From: Alterinioella nitratireducens
GTDB lineage: Bacteria; Pseudomonadota; Alphaproteobacteria; Rhodobacterales; Rhodobacteraceae
Direction of reading: 5' to 3'
DNA length: 64,000 nt
NCBI RefSeq assembly: GCF_013155465.1
Contig: NZ_JABJVX010000002.1
Coordinates: 62,001 to 126,000 of the forward strand
Shown here: positions 51,235-60,822 of the stretch, piece by piece
How the letters are laid out: each line of letters starts with the position of its first letter
Numbering within the stretch: position 1 is the stretch's first letter
The notes under the pieces: model-generated
The model's input: the letters and a program-made list of their open reading frames with translations, nothing else
Told to the model about the DNA's origin: nothing
The model's database searches: none
Position numbers and translations under genes: made by a program

Positions 51235-51333
51235 CGCGATTTGTCTGCACGGGGGATGTACGGGGGGTGTACGCCCCGGTGCATGGGGGGCACCCCCCTT
51301 GTTTTCCGCCCCTGACCGCCGGAGAAACCCGCC

Positions 51334-52281
51334 ATGGGCCGTTACATCCTCCGCCGCCTGCTCTCGGCCATTCCGGTGCTTCTGGGCATCTCGGTGATCG
51401 TGTTCGCGATCATGGCCCTGATCCCCGGCGACCCGGCCCTGGCCATCCTCGGCAGCTTCGCCACACCCGATAACGTGGCTGCGCTGAACGAGGATCTGGG
51501 CCTCGACAAGCCCTTGATACAGCAATACTTTATCTGGCTTGGCAACATGTTGCAGGGCGATTTCGGGCGCAGCTTCGCGCTCAACCGTCCGGTGCTGGAC
51601 GAGGTGCTGGAACGCTTCAACGCGACGCTTGTCCTGGCCGGCACCAGCTTTGTGATCTGCTCGATTCTGGGCATCATCGCGGGGACGGTTTCGGCGGCCA
51701 ACCAATATGGTTTCGCGGATAAGGCCATCACCTTCGTCGTCCTGCTTGGCATCTCGATCCCCTCGTTTTTCCTGGGCATGATGATGATCCTGATCTTCGC
51801 GGTGAACCTGCGCTGGTTCCCGGCCTCGGGGATGTGGCCGATCTACGGCACCCGCGACATCTGGGCCCTGCTTGACCATCTCGCGATGCCCGCCTTCGCC
51901 CTTTCGGTGGTGGCAACCGGGGTCATCGCGCGGCTGGCCCGCTCTGCCATGCTGGAGGTGCTGCGCCAGGATTTCATCCGCACGGCGCGCGCCAAGGGTG
52001 TCTCGGAACGCGGCGTGGTCTGGCGTCACGCGCTGCGCGCCGCGATGGTCTCGATCATCCCCGTCCTTGGTATTCAGGCGGGCTTCGTCCTCTCGGGCGC
52101 GGTCTATATCGAGGTCGTCTTTCAATGGCCCGGCATTGGCCGGATGCTGGTCGACGCGATCCTGCGGCGCGACCTTTTGCTGGTCCAGGGGGGCGTGGTC
52201 ATCGTCGCGGCCTGCTACGTCTTCTTCAATATCGTCGTGGATGTCGCGCAATCCCTCCTCGACCCGAGGATCAAGACATGA
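51334..52281 (+). CDS. dppB: Oligopeptide ABC transporter permease (DppB type)
   Basis: The 315-residue permease has six hydrophobic segments, the DppB start GRYILRRLLSAIPVLLGISV and the coupling loop VLRQDFIRTARAKGVSERGVVW. The end VFQWPGIGRMLVDAILRRD is also typical. It is coupled to the next gene by ATGA. Confidence 0.92.
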   Translation: MGRYILRRLLSAIPVLLGISVIVFAIMALIPGDPALAILGSFATPDNVAALNEDLGLDKPLIQQYFIWLGNMLQGDFGRSFALNRPVLDEVLERFNATLVLAGTSFVICSILGIIAGTVSAANQYGFADKAITFVVLLGISIPSFFLGMMMILIFAVNLRWFPASGMWPIYGTRDIWALLDHLAMPAFALSVVATGVIARLARSAMLEVLRQDFIRTARAKGVSERGVVWRHALRAAMVSIIPVLGIQAGFVLSGAVYIEVVFQWPGIGRMLVDAILRRDLLLVQGGVVIVAACYVFFNIVVDVAQSLLDPRIKT

Positions 52282-54155
52282 GCTTTCTCGCGCTCATTGC
52301 CCGCAACAGGCTGGCCCTCGGCGGTCTGATCGTGATGGCGGTCGTGATCCTGCTGGCGCTTCTGACCCCGCTCCTGCCGCTGGCGGAGCCCAACATCACC
52401 GACACCTCGAACCGCTTTGTCAGGCCCTTTTCCGAGGGCGCGCCTCTCGGCACCGATCATCTTGGCCGGGATCTGCTGTCACGGCTGATGTGGGGCACCC
52501 GCCTGTCGCTTGCCGTGGGCTTTGCCGCCGCCCTGGTCGCCGCCACGCTTGGCGCGGCCATCGGCATCATCGCGGGCTACTATGGCGGCCGCACCGACAA
52601 CATCATCATGCGCGGCGTCGACATGCTGATGGCGTTTCCCTACATCCTGCTGGCGCTGGCCATTGTCGCGGCGCTCGGGCCGGGCCTGGTCAATGCGCTG
52701 ATTGCCGTGGCCGCCGTCAACATCCCCTTCTTCGCCCGCAACATTCGCGGCATCACCGTCAGTATCGCGCATAAGGAATTTGTCGATGCGGCCCGTCTTT
52801 CGGGCATGTCGGATGCGCGCATCATCCTGACCGAGATCCTGCCCAATGTGATCCCGGTCATTGTTGTCGCCATGTCCACCACCATCGGCTGGATGATCCT
52901 GGAAACGGCGGGCCTGAGCTTCCTGGGGCTCGGCTCGCAGCCGCCCGTCGCCGATCTTGGCTCGATGTTGGGCGAGGCGCGCTCGGCCCTGATCACCAAC
53001 CCGCATACTTCGATCGTGCCGGGCATGATGATCCTGGTCATCGTGATGGCGATCAACCTTCTGGGCGACGGGGTGCGGGATGCCCTGGACCCGAGGTTGA
53101 AATCCGGCGCGCTGAACCGCCCGCTGCCCGCCACGCTGGTCGCGCGGGATCGCACGCCCGCACCGCAGACACAGGAGGGCATCCTGGCGCTGAGCGAATT
53201 GCAAACGCAGTTCCACGTCAAGGATCGGGTCTACCGGGCCGTCGGCGGCGTATCCCTGGCCGTCAAGCCCGGTGAATGCCTTGGCATCATCGGCGAAAGC
53301 GGGTCGGGAAAATCGGTGACCGCCCTCTCGGTCATGGGGCTAGTGGCCTCGCCGCCGGGTCTGATCACCAACGGCTCCGTCTGGCTCGACGGCGAGGATC
53401 TGGTCGGCGCGCCCTATGCCACGCTGCGCAGCCTGCGCGGGCGCAAGGTCGCCTATATCTTCCAGGATCCCCAGGCCACGCTGCACCCGCTCTACCGCGT
53501 CGGCGACCAGTTGATCGAAGCGATTTCGAGCCACCGCTCCATCAGCCGCGAGGAGGGGCGCAGGAAAGCCATCGAATTGCTGGAAGCGGTCCGCATCCCC
53601 AACGCCCCGGCGCGCGTGAACGACTACCCGCACGAGATGTCGGGCGGGATGCGCCAGCGCGTGGGCATCGCCATGGCCCTGGCCAATGACCCCGAGGTGA
53701 TCATCGCGGATGAACCCACCACCGCGCTCGACGTGACCGTGCAGGCGCAGATCCTGTCGCTGCTGGACGATCTGCGGCGTGAACGCGGGCTGGCGATCAT
53801 CTTCATCACCCATGATTTCGGTGTCGTGGGTCAGCTTTGCGACCGGGTGGCCGTGATGTATGCGGGCCGCATCGTCGAGCAGGGACCGACACGCGCGATC
53901 CTCGATGCGCCGCGCCACCCCTACACCGCGCGGCTGATGGCCTGCGTGCCGGAACTTGGCGGCGGACGGCGCAGGCTGGAGGCCATCCCCGGCCTGCCGC
54001 CTGCCGTGGATCGCCTGCCCGAAGGGTGCGCCTTCGCCCCCCGCTGCGACCGTGCGCGGCCCGACTGCACGCAGGGCGACATTGCCTTTGACGCCGATAA
54101 CGCCCGCGCCGTGCGCTGCCTCTATCCCGTCGATCAGAGGGAGGCGGCGCAATGA
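52278..54155 (+). CDS. Fused oligopeptide ABC permease-ATPase (DppC-DppD)
   Basis: The 625-residue protein joins two parts that are usually separate. Residues 1-280 are a DppC permease ([20 protein letters not shown], loop [20 protein letters not shown]). Residues 300-625 are a DppD ATPase: Walker [12 protein letters not shown], signature [15 protein letters not shown], Walker [13 protein letters not shown], and the C-terminal oligopeptide domain with [14 protein letters not shown]. Such fusions are known in several bacteria. There is no sign of a frameshift joining the two genes: the linker [16 protein letters not shown] is continuous. Confidence 0.92.
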   Translation: MSFLALIARNRLALGGLIVMAVVILLALLTPLLPLAEPNITDTSNRFVRPFSEGAPLGTDHLGRDLLSRLMWGTRLSLAVGFAAALVAATLGAAIGIIAGYYGGRTDNIIMRGVDMLMAFPYILLALAIVAALGPGLVNALIAVAAVNIPFFARNIRGITVSIAHKEFVDAARLSGMSDARIILTEILPNVIPVIVVAMSTTIGWMILETAGLSFLGLGSQPPVADLGSMLGEARSALITNPHTSIVPGMMILVIVMAINLLGDGVRDALDPRLKSGALNRPLPATLVARDRTPAPQTQEGILALSELQTQFHVKDRVYRAVGGVSLAVKPGECLGIIGESGSGKSVTALSVMGLVASPPGLITNGSVWLDGEDLVGAPYATLRSLRGRKVAYIFQDPQATLHPLYRVGDQLIEAISSHRSISREEGRRKAIELLEAVRIPNAPARVNDYPHEMSGGMRQRVGIAMALANDPEVIIADEPTTALDVTVQAQILSLLDDLRRERGLAIIFITHDFGVVGQLCDRVAVMYAGRIVEQGPTRAILDAPRHPYTARLMACVPELGGGRRRLEAIPGLPPAVDRLPEGCAFAPRCDRARPDCTQGDIAFDADNARAVRCLYPVDQREAAQ

Positions 54156-55117
54156 CCCCGGCCCTGCGTCTTGAGGCGCTGTCCAAGACCTTCCCGTTGG
54201 GCCGAACGCTCTTTGGCCCCGAACGCCCCGGCGTGCGCGCGGTGCACCCCCTGACCCTTGATGTCGCCACGGGCGAAACCCTGGGCATCGTGGGCGAATC
54301 CGGCTGCGGGAAATCCACATTGGCGCGGATGCTTGTGGGGTTGCTGGAGCCGAGCACGGGCAGAATTGAAATCGAGGGGTCGGCGCTGGACAAGGCCGAT
54401 CCGGCGGAATTCGGCAAACGCATCCAATACGTCTTTCAGGACCCGATCAGTTCACTTAACCCGCGCAAGACCATCCGGCAGATCATGGAGGCGCCCCTCA
54501 AGCTGCTGCATGGCATGGACAAGGGACAGCGGGCCGCACGGATTGCCGAAATCTTCGATCTGGTCTCGCTGCGGCACGAGTTCCTGGACCGTTACCCGCA
54601 TGAGTTTTCCGGCGGTCAGGCGCAGCGCATCGGGATCGCCCGCGCCCTGGCCGCCGAGGCGCGCATCCTGATCCTGGATGAACCGGTCTCGGCCCTGGAT
54701 GTCTCGGTGCAGGCGCAGGTGCTCAACCTGCTGGCCGATCTGAAGGCACGGCTTGGCCTGACCTATCTGTTCATTTCCCATGACCTTGCCGTGGTCGAGG
54801 CCGTCTCCAACCGCATCGCCGTGCTGTATTTCGGGTCGGTGGTCGAGCTTGGACGGGCGGAGGATGTATTCCGGGCGCCGCGTCATCCCTATACGCGGCT
54901 GCTCGCCGACAGCGCCCCGGTCGTCGGTCGCGCCCTGACGGCGCCGGAGGGCCGAGAGACGGAATTGCCGGATCCGCTCAACCCGCCCGAAGGCTGCGCC
55001 TTCGCAGCCCGCTGCCCCCGCGCGACCGAGCGATGTCGGGCAGAGGTTCCGAAGTTGAGCGGCAATCCCGGTCACTCGGTCGCATGCTTCCACCCCTTCG
55101 GCCCGGACCAGGAATAA
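54152..55117 (+). CDS. dppF: Oligopeptide ABC transporter ATPase (DppF type)
   Basis: The 321-residue ATPase has Walker A VGESGCGKSTLARM, Q-loop YVFQDPISSLNPRKT, signature FSGGQAQRIGIARAL, Walker B ILILDEPVSALDVSVQ and the C-terminal oligopeptide domain (CAFAARCPRATERC). It overlaps the fusion gene by ATGA and completes the importer. Confidence 0.93.
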   Translation: MTPALRLEALSKTFPLGRTLFGPERPGVRAVHPLTLDVATGETLGIVGESGCGKSTLARMLVGLLEPSTGRIEIEGSALDKADPAEFGKRIQYVFQDPISSLNPRKTIRQIMEAPLKLLHGMDKGQRAARIAEIFDLVSLRHEFLDRYPHEFSGGQAQRIGIARALAAEARILILDEPVSALDVSVQAQVLNLLADLKARLGLTYLFISHDLAVVEAVSNRIAVLYFGSVVELGRAEDVFRAPRHPYTRLLADSAPVVGRALTAPEGRETELPDPLNPPEGCAFAARCPRATERCRAEVPKLSGNPGHSVACFHPFGPDQE

Positions 55118-55262
55118 TCCCGCGCTCCGACGGTCTGCGGACTGCAGTTGGGTTGAGGGGTTCCGTTCAAAGCGCCTTGGTCGGGCTTGGACCAACGAGA
55201 GGCGCAGCATGAAACCGAAACCCGATACACCCAGGAAACGCTGCAGATCTGTCCGAAAAGAT

Positions 55263-55284
55263 GGGACCACTTCAATCTGGTCCC
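55263..55284 (-). terminator. Rho-independent terminator after the sugar ABC ATPase gene
   Basis: On the minus strand, GGGACCA (from 55284) pairs with TGGTCCC (to 55263) around an 8-nt loop, followed by ATCTTTT. It starts two bases after the stop codon. The stem, loop and T-run make this the clearest intrinsic terminator in the window. Confidence 0.8.
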
Positions 55285-55285
55285 T

Positions 55286-56344
55286 TCAACGAATGCGTGT
55301 TTCACTGTCCTTGTCAAAGACATACAGGTGATGCGGCTCGAAGGTGCGCGACACTGTATCGCCAAGTGCCGAGGAGATCTCGCCGCGTTCCTCGATGATC
55401 AGTTTTTCTCCGGCCGACGACGTCAGATAGGCATAGCTGATCCCGCCGAGCGCCTCGGTGATCTCGACCGTCAGGGTGGTCCCGTTCGGGTCGATCTTCG
55501 CGTGTTCCGGACGCAGGCCGATGATCACCTCGGTGCCTTCTGCGGGAAGCTCGACCTGCGGTGAAACCGTGCCACCGAGGGCGGGGACGTCGACAGCGCC
55601 ATCTTGCACCACGCCGGTGACGAAATTCATTGCCGGGGATCCGATGAACCCCGCCACGAACCGGTTGTCAGGATCGCGGTAGAGATCGAGAGGGGCACCG
55701 ACCTGTTCAATCCGGCCCGCCCGCAGGACAACGATCTTGTCGGCAAGCGTCATCGCCTCGACCTGATCGTGGGTGACGTAGATCATCGTTGCGCCGATAT
55801 CCTTGTGCAGGCGGGCGATCTCGACCCGCATCTCGACGCGCAGTTCTGCGTCGAGATTGGACAATGGCTCGTCGAACAGAAACACCTCCGGCCCCCGCAC
55901 GATGGCGCGCCCGATCGAGACCCGCTGCCGTTGGCCACCCGACAGTGCGGCGGGCTTGCGGTCCAGGTAGTCTTCCAGTTTCAGGATACGGGTGGCTTCG
56001 GCGACCTTCTCGGCGATCTCGGATTTCGGGTGGCCGTTCATGCGCAGGCCGAACGTCATATTCTCCCGCACCGTCATATGCGGGTAGAGCGCGTAGGTCT
56101 GGAACACCATGGCCACGCCACGCTCGGCCGGGTCCAGCCGGGTCACCTCGCGGCCGCCGATATGCATCGCCCCTTCGGTCGTGTCCTCAAGTCCGGCGAC
56201 CATCCGCAACAGGGTGGATTTGCCACAGCCCGAGGGGCCGACGAACACGCAAAACTCACCATCCGCGATTTCGAGGTCGATGCCGTGGATGACCTGAACA
56301 TCCCCGTAGCGTTTGACCACTTCCTCCATCCTTACGCCTGACAT
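55286..56344 (-). CDS. Sugar ABC transporter ATPase (UgpC/MsmK type)
   Basis: The 352-residue ATPase has Walker A VGPSGCGKSTLLRM, Q-loop VFQTYALYPHMTV, signature LSGGQRQRVSIGRAI, Walker B VFLFDEPLSNLD and a C-terminal TOBE domain (VIIGLRPEHAKID). It belongs to the CUT1 carbohydrate importers. Its ATG overlaps the stop of the glycosidase gene by one base. It completes the importer whose permeases lie at 58813-60734. Confidence 0.92.
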   Translation of the reverse strand: MSGVRMEEVVKRYGDVQVIHGIDLEIADGEFCVFVGPSGCGKSTLLRMVAGLEDTTEGAMHIGGREVTRLDPAERGVAMVFQTYALYPHMTVRENMTFGLRMNGHPKSEIAEKVAEATRILKLEDYLDRKPAALSGGQRQRVSIGRAIVRGPEVFLFDEPLSNLDAELRVEMRVEIARLHKDIGATMIYVTHDQVEAMTLADKIVVLRAGRIEQVGAPLDLYRDPDNRFVAGFIGSPAMNFVTGVVQDGAVDVPALGGTVSPQVELPAEGTEVIIGLRPEHAKIDPNGTTLTVEITEALGGISYAYLTSSAGEKLIIEERGEISSALGDTVSRTFEPHHLYVFDKDSETRIR

Positions 56345-57447
56345 TATCTCGTCGCCCTCCTTGTCGCCGCATGACCGGGTCGGGTCAGGTTGCGGATTGT
56401 GTCGACCTCATGCCGGTCATAGGGGCTGCCATCCTCGTGCAGCAGATCGTGAAACCAGATGCTCCGATCCGGCGTTCCGCCATGCGCCCGCACCAGCGCA
56501 TCGGGCCAGGGCAGCCATGTTTGCGTGCGACCCTTCACAAGGCCCCATTGAAAGCACCCGACGCCGCGGTCGTGAAACAGTTGGAGTTGATCGGTGATCC
56601 GGCTGTCGACGGCGCGGGCCATCCATTCCGTACACAGGATGGGACGGTCCAGGACTTCCAGATAGTCGATGAACTGCGCCACTCGTCCGCGGCTCCAATA
56701 GGCATGAAAGGTAATGATATCGGAATGCAGCAATGCGCTGCGGTCGATCTCGGTCTGGTATGGGTGGCTGTCATCGCCCGGCAGGGGGGTCGTCCAGGCC
56801 GCAACCGAGAGCGGCTGGACCGGGCTTTCCGCCCGCGCCCATTCAAAGCAGCTTTCCATCAAGGACAGGGCCCCGGTCTCCAGCTCGGACGCGTAATGCG
56901 CATAGCCGGTGTCAGAGAAATTCATCCGGTTGCCCGGTTCGTTGTAGAGATCCCAGAACAGGATGCGCCGATCGTCTCGGAAGGTTCGGATGATGTCACG
57001 CAGATAGGCTTCGAGCCGGGGCCGCTGGCGCGCATCAAGAACGATCGCGCGCCCCGGCGAGGCAACCGCGCGGCTGTTATGGATGCCCCGCACCGGATCG
57101 GGCTGCGGGCCCCAGACCGGCTCATCGCCGCCGAAGCCGCAATCGTCGAAGAGGCACGGGACCGTGTCGAGGCCAAGCCCATGCGCCACGCCCATCACCC
57201 GATCCAGCCGGTCGATAGTTCCATCGCGGTCATGCACCCAACCGAGATAGTGAAGGTTGAACCGCACCGCGGTGAACCCGATCTCGGCCGCCCAGGTCAG
57301 TTCGCGCTCGATCGTGGGAAGGTCGAAGGTATCGGGGTGCCACATCTCGATGAAGTTGACGGCGGTGGAGGGCAGGAAATTGAACCCGCAGACCCAGGGC
57401 CGCGCCTGCCACCAGTCCCTTGCGTCTGCTTCCGTCCAGCGATCCAT
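56344..57447 (-). CDS. GH5-like (cellulase-superfamily) glycoside hydrolase
   Basis: The 367-residue protein is a TIM-barrel glycosidase of clan A type. The acid/base is Glu170 in FWDLYNEPGN; the nucleophile is Glu274 in ILCTEWMAR. FTAVRFNLHYLGW and ITFHAYW fit the same fold. No signal peptide is seen, so it probably acts on an imported oligosaccharide or glycoside in the cytosol. It lies between the binding protein and the ATPase gene of the sugar importer. An ATG at 57447 is preferred. Confidence 0.82.
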   Translation of the reverse strand: MDRWTEADARDWWQARPWVCGFNFLPSTAVNFIEMWHPDTFDLPTIERELTWAAEIGFTAVRFNLHYLGWVHDRDGTIDRLDRVMGVAHGLGLDTVPCLFDDCGFGGDEPVWGPQPDPVRGIHNSRAVASPGRAIVLDARQRPRLEAYLRDIIRTFRDDRRILFWDLYNEPGNRMNFSDTGYAHYASELETGALSLMESCFEWARAESPVQPLSVAAWTTPLPGDDSHPYQTEIDRSALLHSDIITFHAYWSRGRVAQFIDYLEVLDRPILCTEWMARAVDSRITDQLQLFHDRGVGCFQWGLVKGRTQTWLPWPDALVRAHGGTPDRSIWFHDLLHEDGSPYDRHEVDTIRNLTRPGHAATRRATR

Positions 57448-57514
57448 GTCATGACACCCGATATGCGCGTGAAGAAGGCCGCCCCACCGGAAGTCGGCAG
57501 GGCGGCAAGGCGGG

Positions 57515-58789
57515 TTAGCGGTCCAGAAGGTCCTGCACGTCGATCTCGGCATCGGCCAGGGCGTCTGCCACCGGCTTGCCGGTCAGCCAGATCGCTTGCA
57601 GCTCGCGGTTCAGGACGTCCTGGATCGCGCCGTAACGGTCGGATGACGGCATGTCCTGTGCCAGCTCGGCGGTGCCGGCATATTCGGACCGATGCGGCAG
57701 GGACGCATAGGCGTCACTGGTGATCACCGACTCGCGAATGGCTATGTGGCCGGTACGGGCCCAGTCGATATTGTGATCGTTGATGAAGGCGAGAACCCGC
57801 AAGGCGGCCTGGTACTCCTCGCCCTCCAGCGAGGCGGGAATGGCCCATATGTGGCTGTCGGCCCAGGTTGCGCCGGTCTCGAAGATGGTCGGGAAATCGG
57901 CAACGTAATAGCTGTTCAGGCCGGTTCCCTCCTGTTCCGCCTCGGCCGTGTAGAGATCGACGACCCAGGTGCCGTTGACCAGAATGGCCGCCTCGCCGTT
58001 GAGGAAAGCCTGCTGGCTGTCGGCATAGTTGAGCTGCGGGTTCGCCAGACCGGCATCGAACAGTTGCGTGACCGCGGCGATTGCGTTGCGCGCCTCCTCG
58101 GTGTCGATGGTGGCGGTGCCGTCCTCGTCGAACACGTTCGAGCCCTGCTGCCAGATCAGCGCCAGCACCAGCCGGACGCCAAGCGGGAACTGGGCAAAAT
58201 CGGCGGCGAGATAGTCTTGCCCGGTCGCCTCTCGGACCATCTGCGCGTGTTCCAGCAGCTCCTCGGGCGAGGTCGGCAGGATCGGCCGGCCGTCTTCGAC
58301 AAGGCCGGCGGCCTCCATGATCTCCATGTTGACGTGCCAGAGATTGGCATGGACATCCATCGGGACACCGTAGATGCCGCCCTCATAGCTGACCGCGTCC
58401 AGTGCGGCGGGGGACCAGTCTGCGGGGTCGATGCCCGCGGCCTCCAGGTCGCCCGAGATCTCGCGCAGCGCGCCGAGCCCCGCGAATTCCGGCACCCGAT
58501 GGCGATGCATGACGTGGATATCGGGCGGGGTGCCACCGGCATAGGCCGCCTTGAGCTGGTCGTAGTAATTGCCCCAGTCGGTCGGCAATGTGGTGATCGT
58601 GATACCGTCCAGCTCGGCATCGGCGGCATTGATGATCGACTGGATGATGCAGGCCTCGCCGGTGGTGACGGTGGTGTCGGTTCCGGCGTCTTCGCAGGCT
58701 CCGAAGAAGCGCGCGAGGGATATTTCCTGCGCGGACGCGCCGGTGGCCATTGTCGCCGCCGCAATCGCGGTGAATAGCACGTGTTTCAT
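57515..58789 (-). CDS. Sugar ABC transporter substrate-binding protein (family 1)
   Basis: The 424-residue periplasmic protein has a Sec signal (MKHVLFTAIAAATMATGASA). The type I solute-binding fold for sugars follows (TTLPTDWGNYYDQLKAAYAG, GGIYGVPMDVHANLWHVN, AFLNGEAAILVNGTWVVDL). The sugar is not predictable, but the nearby GH5-like enzyme suggests a beta-linked oligosaccharide. It is the third gene of the operon. Confidence 0.9.
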   Translation of the reverse strand: MKHVLFTAIAAATMATGASAQEISLARFFGACEDAGTDTTVTTGEACIIQSIINAADAELDGITITTLPTDWGNYYDQLKAAYAGGTPPDIHVMHRHRVPEFAGLGALREISGDLEAAGIDPADWSPAALDAVSYEGGIYGVPMDVHANLWHVNMEIMEAAGLVEDGRPILPTSPEELLEHAQMVREATGQDYLAADFAQFPLGVRLVLALIWQQGSNVFDEDGTATIDTEEARNAIAAVTQLFDAGLANPQLNYADSQQAFLNGEAAILVNGTWVVDLYTAEAEQEGTGLNSYYVADFPTIFETGATWADSHIWAIPASLEGEEYQAALRVLAFINDHNIDWARTGHIAIRESVITSDAYASLPHRSEYAGTAELAQDMPSSDRYGAIQDVLNRELQAIWLTGKPVADALADAEIDVQDLLDR

Positions 58790-58812
58790 GTTAGTCCTCC
58801 CTAAGTTTGGTG

Positions 58813-59646
58813 TTAGCCCTTCGATCCGCCGACGGTCATGGCTTGGACCACGTAGCGCTGGAAGATCAGGAACAGAATGACGACCGGAAGCGAGGCGATG
58901 ACGCCCGAGGCCATGACACGGCCCAACCCTTCCGATTGCGCGAAGTTCGATTGAATGGACGCAAGGCCCAGGGTGATGGTGAAGTATTCCTGCTGCTGCG
59001 CCGAGACGAGCGGCCAGAGGTAATCGTTCCAGGCATAGAGAAACGTCAGGATCGCCAGCGTCATCATCGCGGGGCGCGCGAGCGGCAGCATCACGTACCA
59101 GAAGATCTTGAGCCAGCCGACACCGTCCAGACGCGCCGCCTCCTCGATGTCCTTGGGGATCGCCCGGAAGAACTGCAACATCAGGAAGACGCCGATCGGC
59201 ACCGCCATGCGCGGCAGGATCAGCGCCCGATAGCTGTTGTGCCAGCCCAGGTCGGCAAACATCGTGTAGAGCGGGATGAAGACGGCCTGCTCGGGTACCA
59301 TCAAGCCGATCAGACAGATTACCGTGATCGTGCGCTTGAACGGAAACTCCATCCGCGCCAGAACATATCCGGCGGTCGTCGAGACGGCCAGCACGCCAAA
59401 GGTCATGCCGAGCGCCACAATCAGCGAATTGAGGAACCACCAGGGCGTCTGACCGAAGGCAAAGAGCGCGGCGTAATTATCCGCCGTGAACGGCAGCGGG
59501 ATCAGGCCGAAGGCCGTGGTCGAGGTCGAGCGCGCCAGAACCTCGTTCGGCTGAAACGACAGCGATACCATCCAGATGGTCGGGACGAGCCAGAGGAAGG
59601 CGGGAATCGAAAGGCCGAGGACAAGCCAGTAATAGCTGCGGTTCAT
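58813..59646 (-). CDS. Sugar ABC transporter permease (MalG/UgpE type)
   Basis: The 277-residue permease has six hydrophobic segments and the EAA loop EEAARLDGVGWLKIFWYVMLP. ATG 59646 overlaps the stop of the partner permease gene (TGATG); an in-frame GTG three bases upstream is possible. It forms the channel with the MalF-type protein upstream. Confidence 0.92.
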   Translation of the reverse strand: MNRSYYWLVLGLSIPAFLWLVPTIWMVSLSFQPNEVLARSTSTTAFGLIPLPFTADNYAALFAFGQTPWWFLNSLIVALGMTFGVLAVSTTAGYVLARMEFPFKRTITVICLIGLMVPEQAVFIPLYTMFADLGWHNSYRALILPRMAVPIGVFLMLQFFRAIPKDIEEAARLDGVGWLKIFWYVMLPLARPAMMTLAILTFLYAWNDYLWPLVSAQQQEYFTITLGLASIQSNFAQSEGLGRVMASGVIASLPVVILFLIFQRYVVQAMTVGGSKG

Positions 59647-60734
59647 CACGACTTCTCCCGGCCGACAATGAACTGGATCACCGAGAACGTACCCATGATG
59701 ACGAAGAGAAAGACCGCCATCGCGCTGGCCCGTCCCAACTCGCTGTCACGGAACCCGGTCTGGTAGATGTAGCGGACCAGCACCTGCGTGGTGTCGTTCG
59801 GACCGCCCTGCGTCATCAGATGCGATTGGCCGAAGACCTGGAAATGCAGGATGATCTGGAGGATCACCACCAGGGTAATGGTGCGCTTGAGGTTCGGCAG
59901 GGTGACATACCAGAAGGCCCTGACACCGCGCGCATTATCAAGGGCCGCCGCCTCGTAGATGTCCTGCGAGATGTCCTGCAGCCCGGCCAGAAACAGGATC
60001 ATGGCGATGCCGAGCGACCACCAGATCGTCGCGATGACAATGGCCGCCATGGCGAATTGCTGATCTGTCAGCCAGTTGATCGGGGTGCCGCCAAAGGTCT
60101 CCGTGATGTTCGCAATCAGGCCCTGACGCGGGGAAAACATGATCTGCCAGATCAAGGTGACCACCGTGACCGAGAGAACCTGACTGAGAAAGAACAGGGT
60201 TCGCAGAGCGCCCATGGCCCGCGTTTCCCGGTTCATCGCGGCGGCCAGAACCAGGGCCGAGATCGTGACCCCAGGCACGGCCAGCCCGACAAAAACCAGC
60301 GTATTGCCGACCGTCGGCCAGAACCGCCGGTCATACCAGCGGCCTCCTTCGCCGGGATGAAAACCGGGGAGGAAAACCAGGAGCAGCGACGCCAGCCCGA
60401 GGGCGATGGCGTTGAAGCGGCTCAGACGGTCCACCCGGCGAAGGATGACGGAAAGCGCAAGGCCGATCAGGCCGGTGATCTGCCAGAACGGCGCGGCGAA
60501 AAGGCCCCATTCGATGTTCCGGCCCCACATGACGCGCTCGTAATTGCGGAAGCCGACGAACTCCGTCGCATCCGGGTTGAAGGCGACGGCCAGCAGGTTC
60601 CAGTCATGCAGGCTGATCCAGACCCCCCGAAAGAACGGGTAGATGAGGAACAGGGTATAGGTGATCAGGAACGGGGCCAGCAGGATCGCTGCGGCCTGTG
60701 TCTGAGACATACGTGATCTGGAGCGGTCGCGCAT
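59646..60734 (-). CDS. Sugar ABC transporter permease (MalF/UgpA type)
   Basis: The 362-residue permease has the N-terminal motif QAAAILLAPFLITYTLFLIY and the EAA loop YEAAALDNARGVRAFWYVTLP. It has an extra hydrophobic pair between about residues 80 and 130 compared with short UgpA proteins. The ATG at 60734 is 5 bases after GGAGG; a GTG six bases upstream would overlap that site. It is the first gene of the sugar operon, divergent from lacI. Confidence 0.9.
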   Translation of the reverse strand: MRDRSRSRMSQTQAAAILLAPFLITYTLFLIYPFFRGVWISLHDWNLLAVAFNPDATEFVGFRNYERVMWGRNIEWGLFAAPFWQITGLIGLALSVILRRVDRLSRFNAIALGLASLLLVFLPGFHPGEGGRWYDRRFWPTVGNTLVFVGLAVPGVTISALVLAAAMNRETRAMGALRTLFFLSQVLSVTVVTLIWQIMFSPRQGLIANITETFGGTPINWLTDQQFAMAAIVIATIWWSLGIAMILFLAGLQDISQDIYEAAALDNARGVRAFWYVTLPNLKRTITLVVILQIILHFQVFGQSHLMTQGGPNDTTQVLVRYIYQTGFRDSELGRASAMAVFLFVIMGTFSVIQFIVGREKS

Positions 60735-60768
60735 CTTCACCTCCCTGATCAGATGCCGATTCTACTTG

Positions 60769-60800
60769 TGCTATAATTATTAGCAATATTTATTAGCAGA
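60769..60800. promoter_or_regulatory. AT-rich region with repeated TTAGCA half-sites, possible LacI operator
   Basis: The 88-bp gap between the sugar operon and lacI holds an AT-rich block. TATTAGCA occurs twice, near 60779-60786 and 60791-60798, and GCTA...TAGC dyads overlap them. LacI-family proteins commonly bind such AT-rich dyads in divergent regions. The symmetry is imperfect. Confidence 0.4.
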
Positions 60801-60822
60801 ACGCAACAAGTTTCGGGACCGC

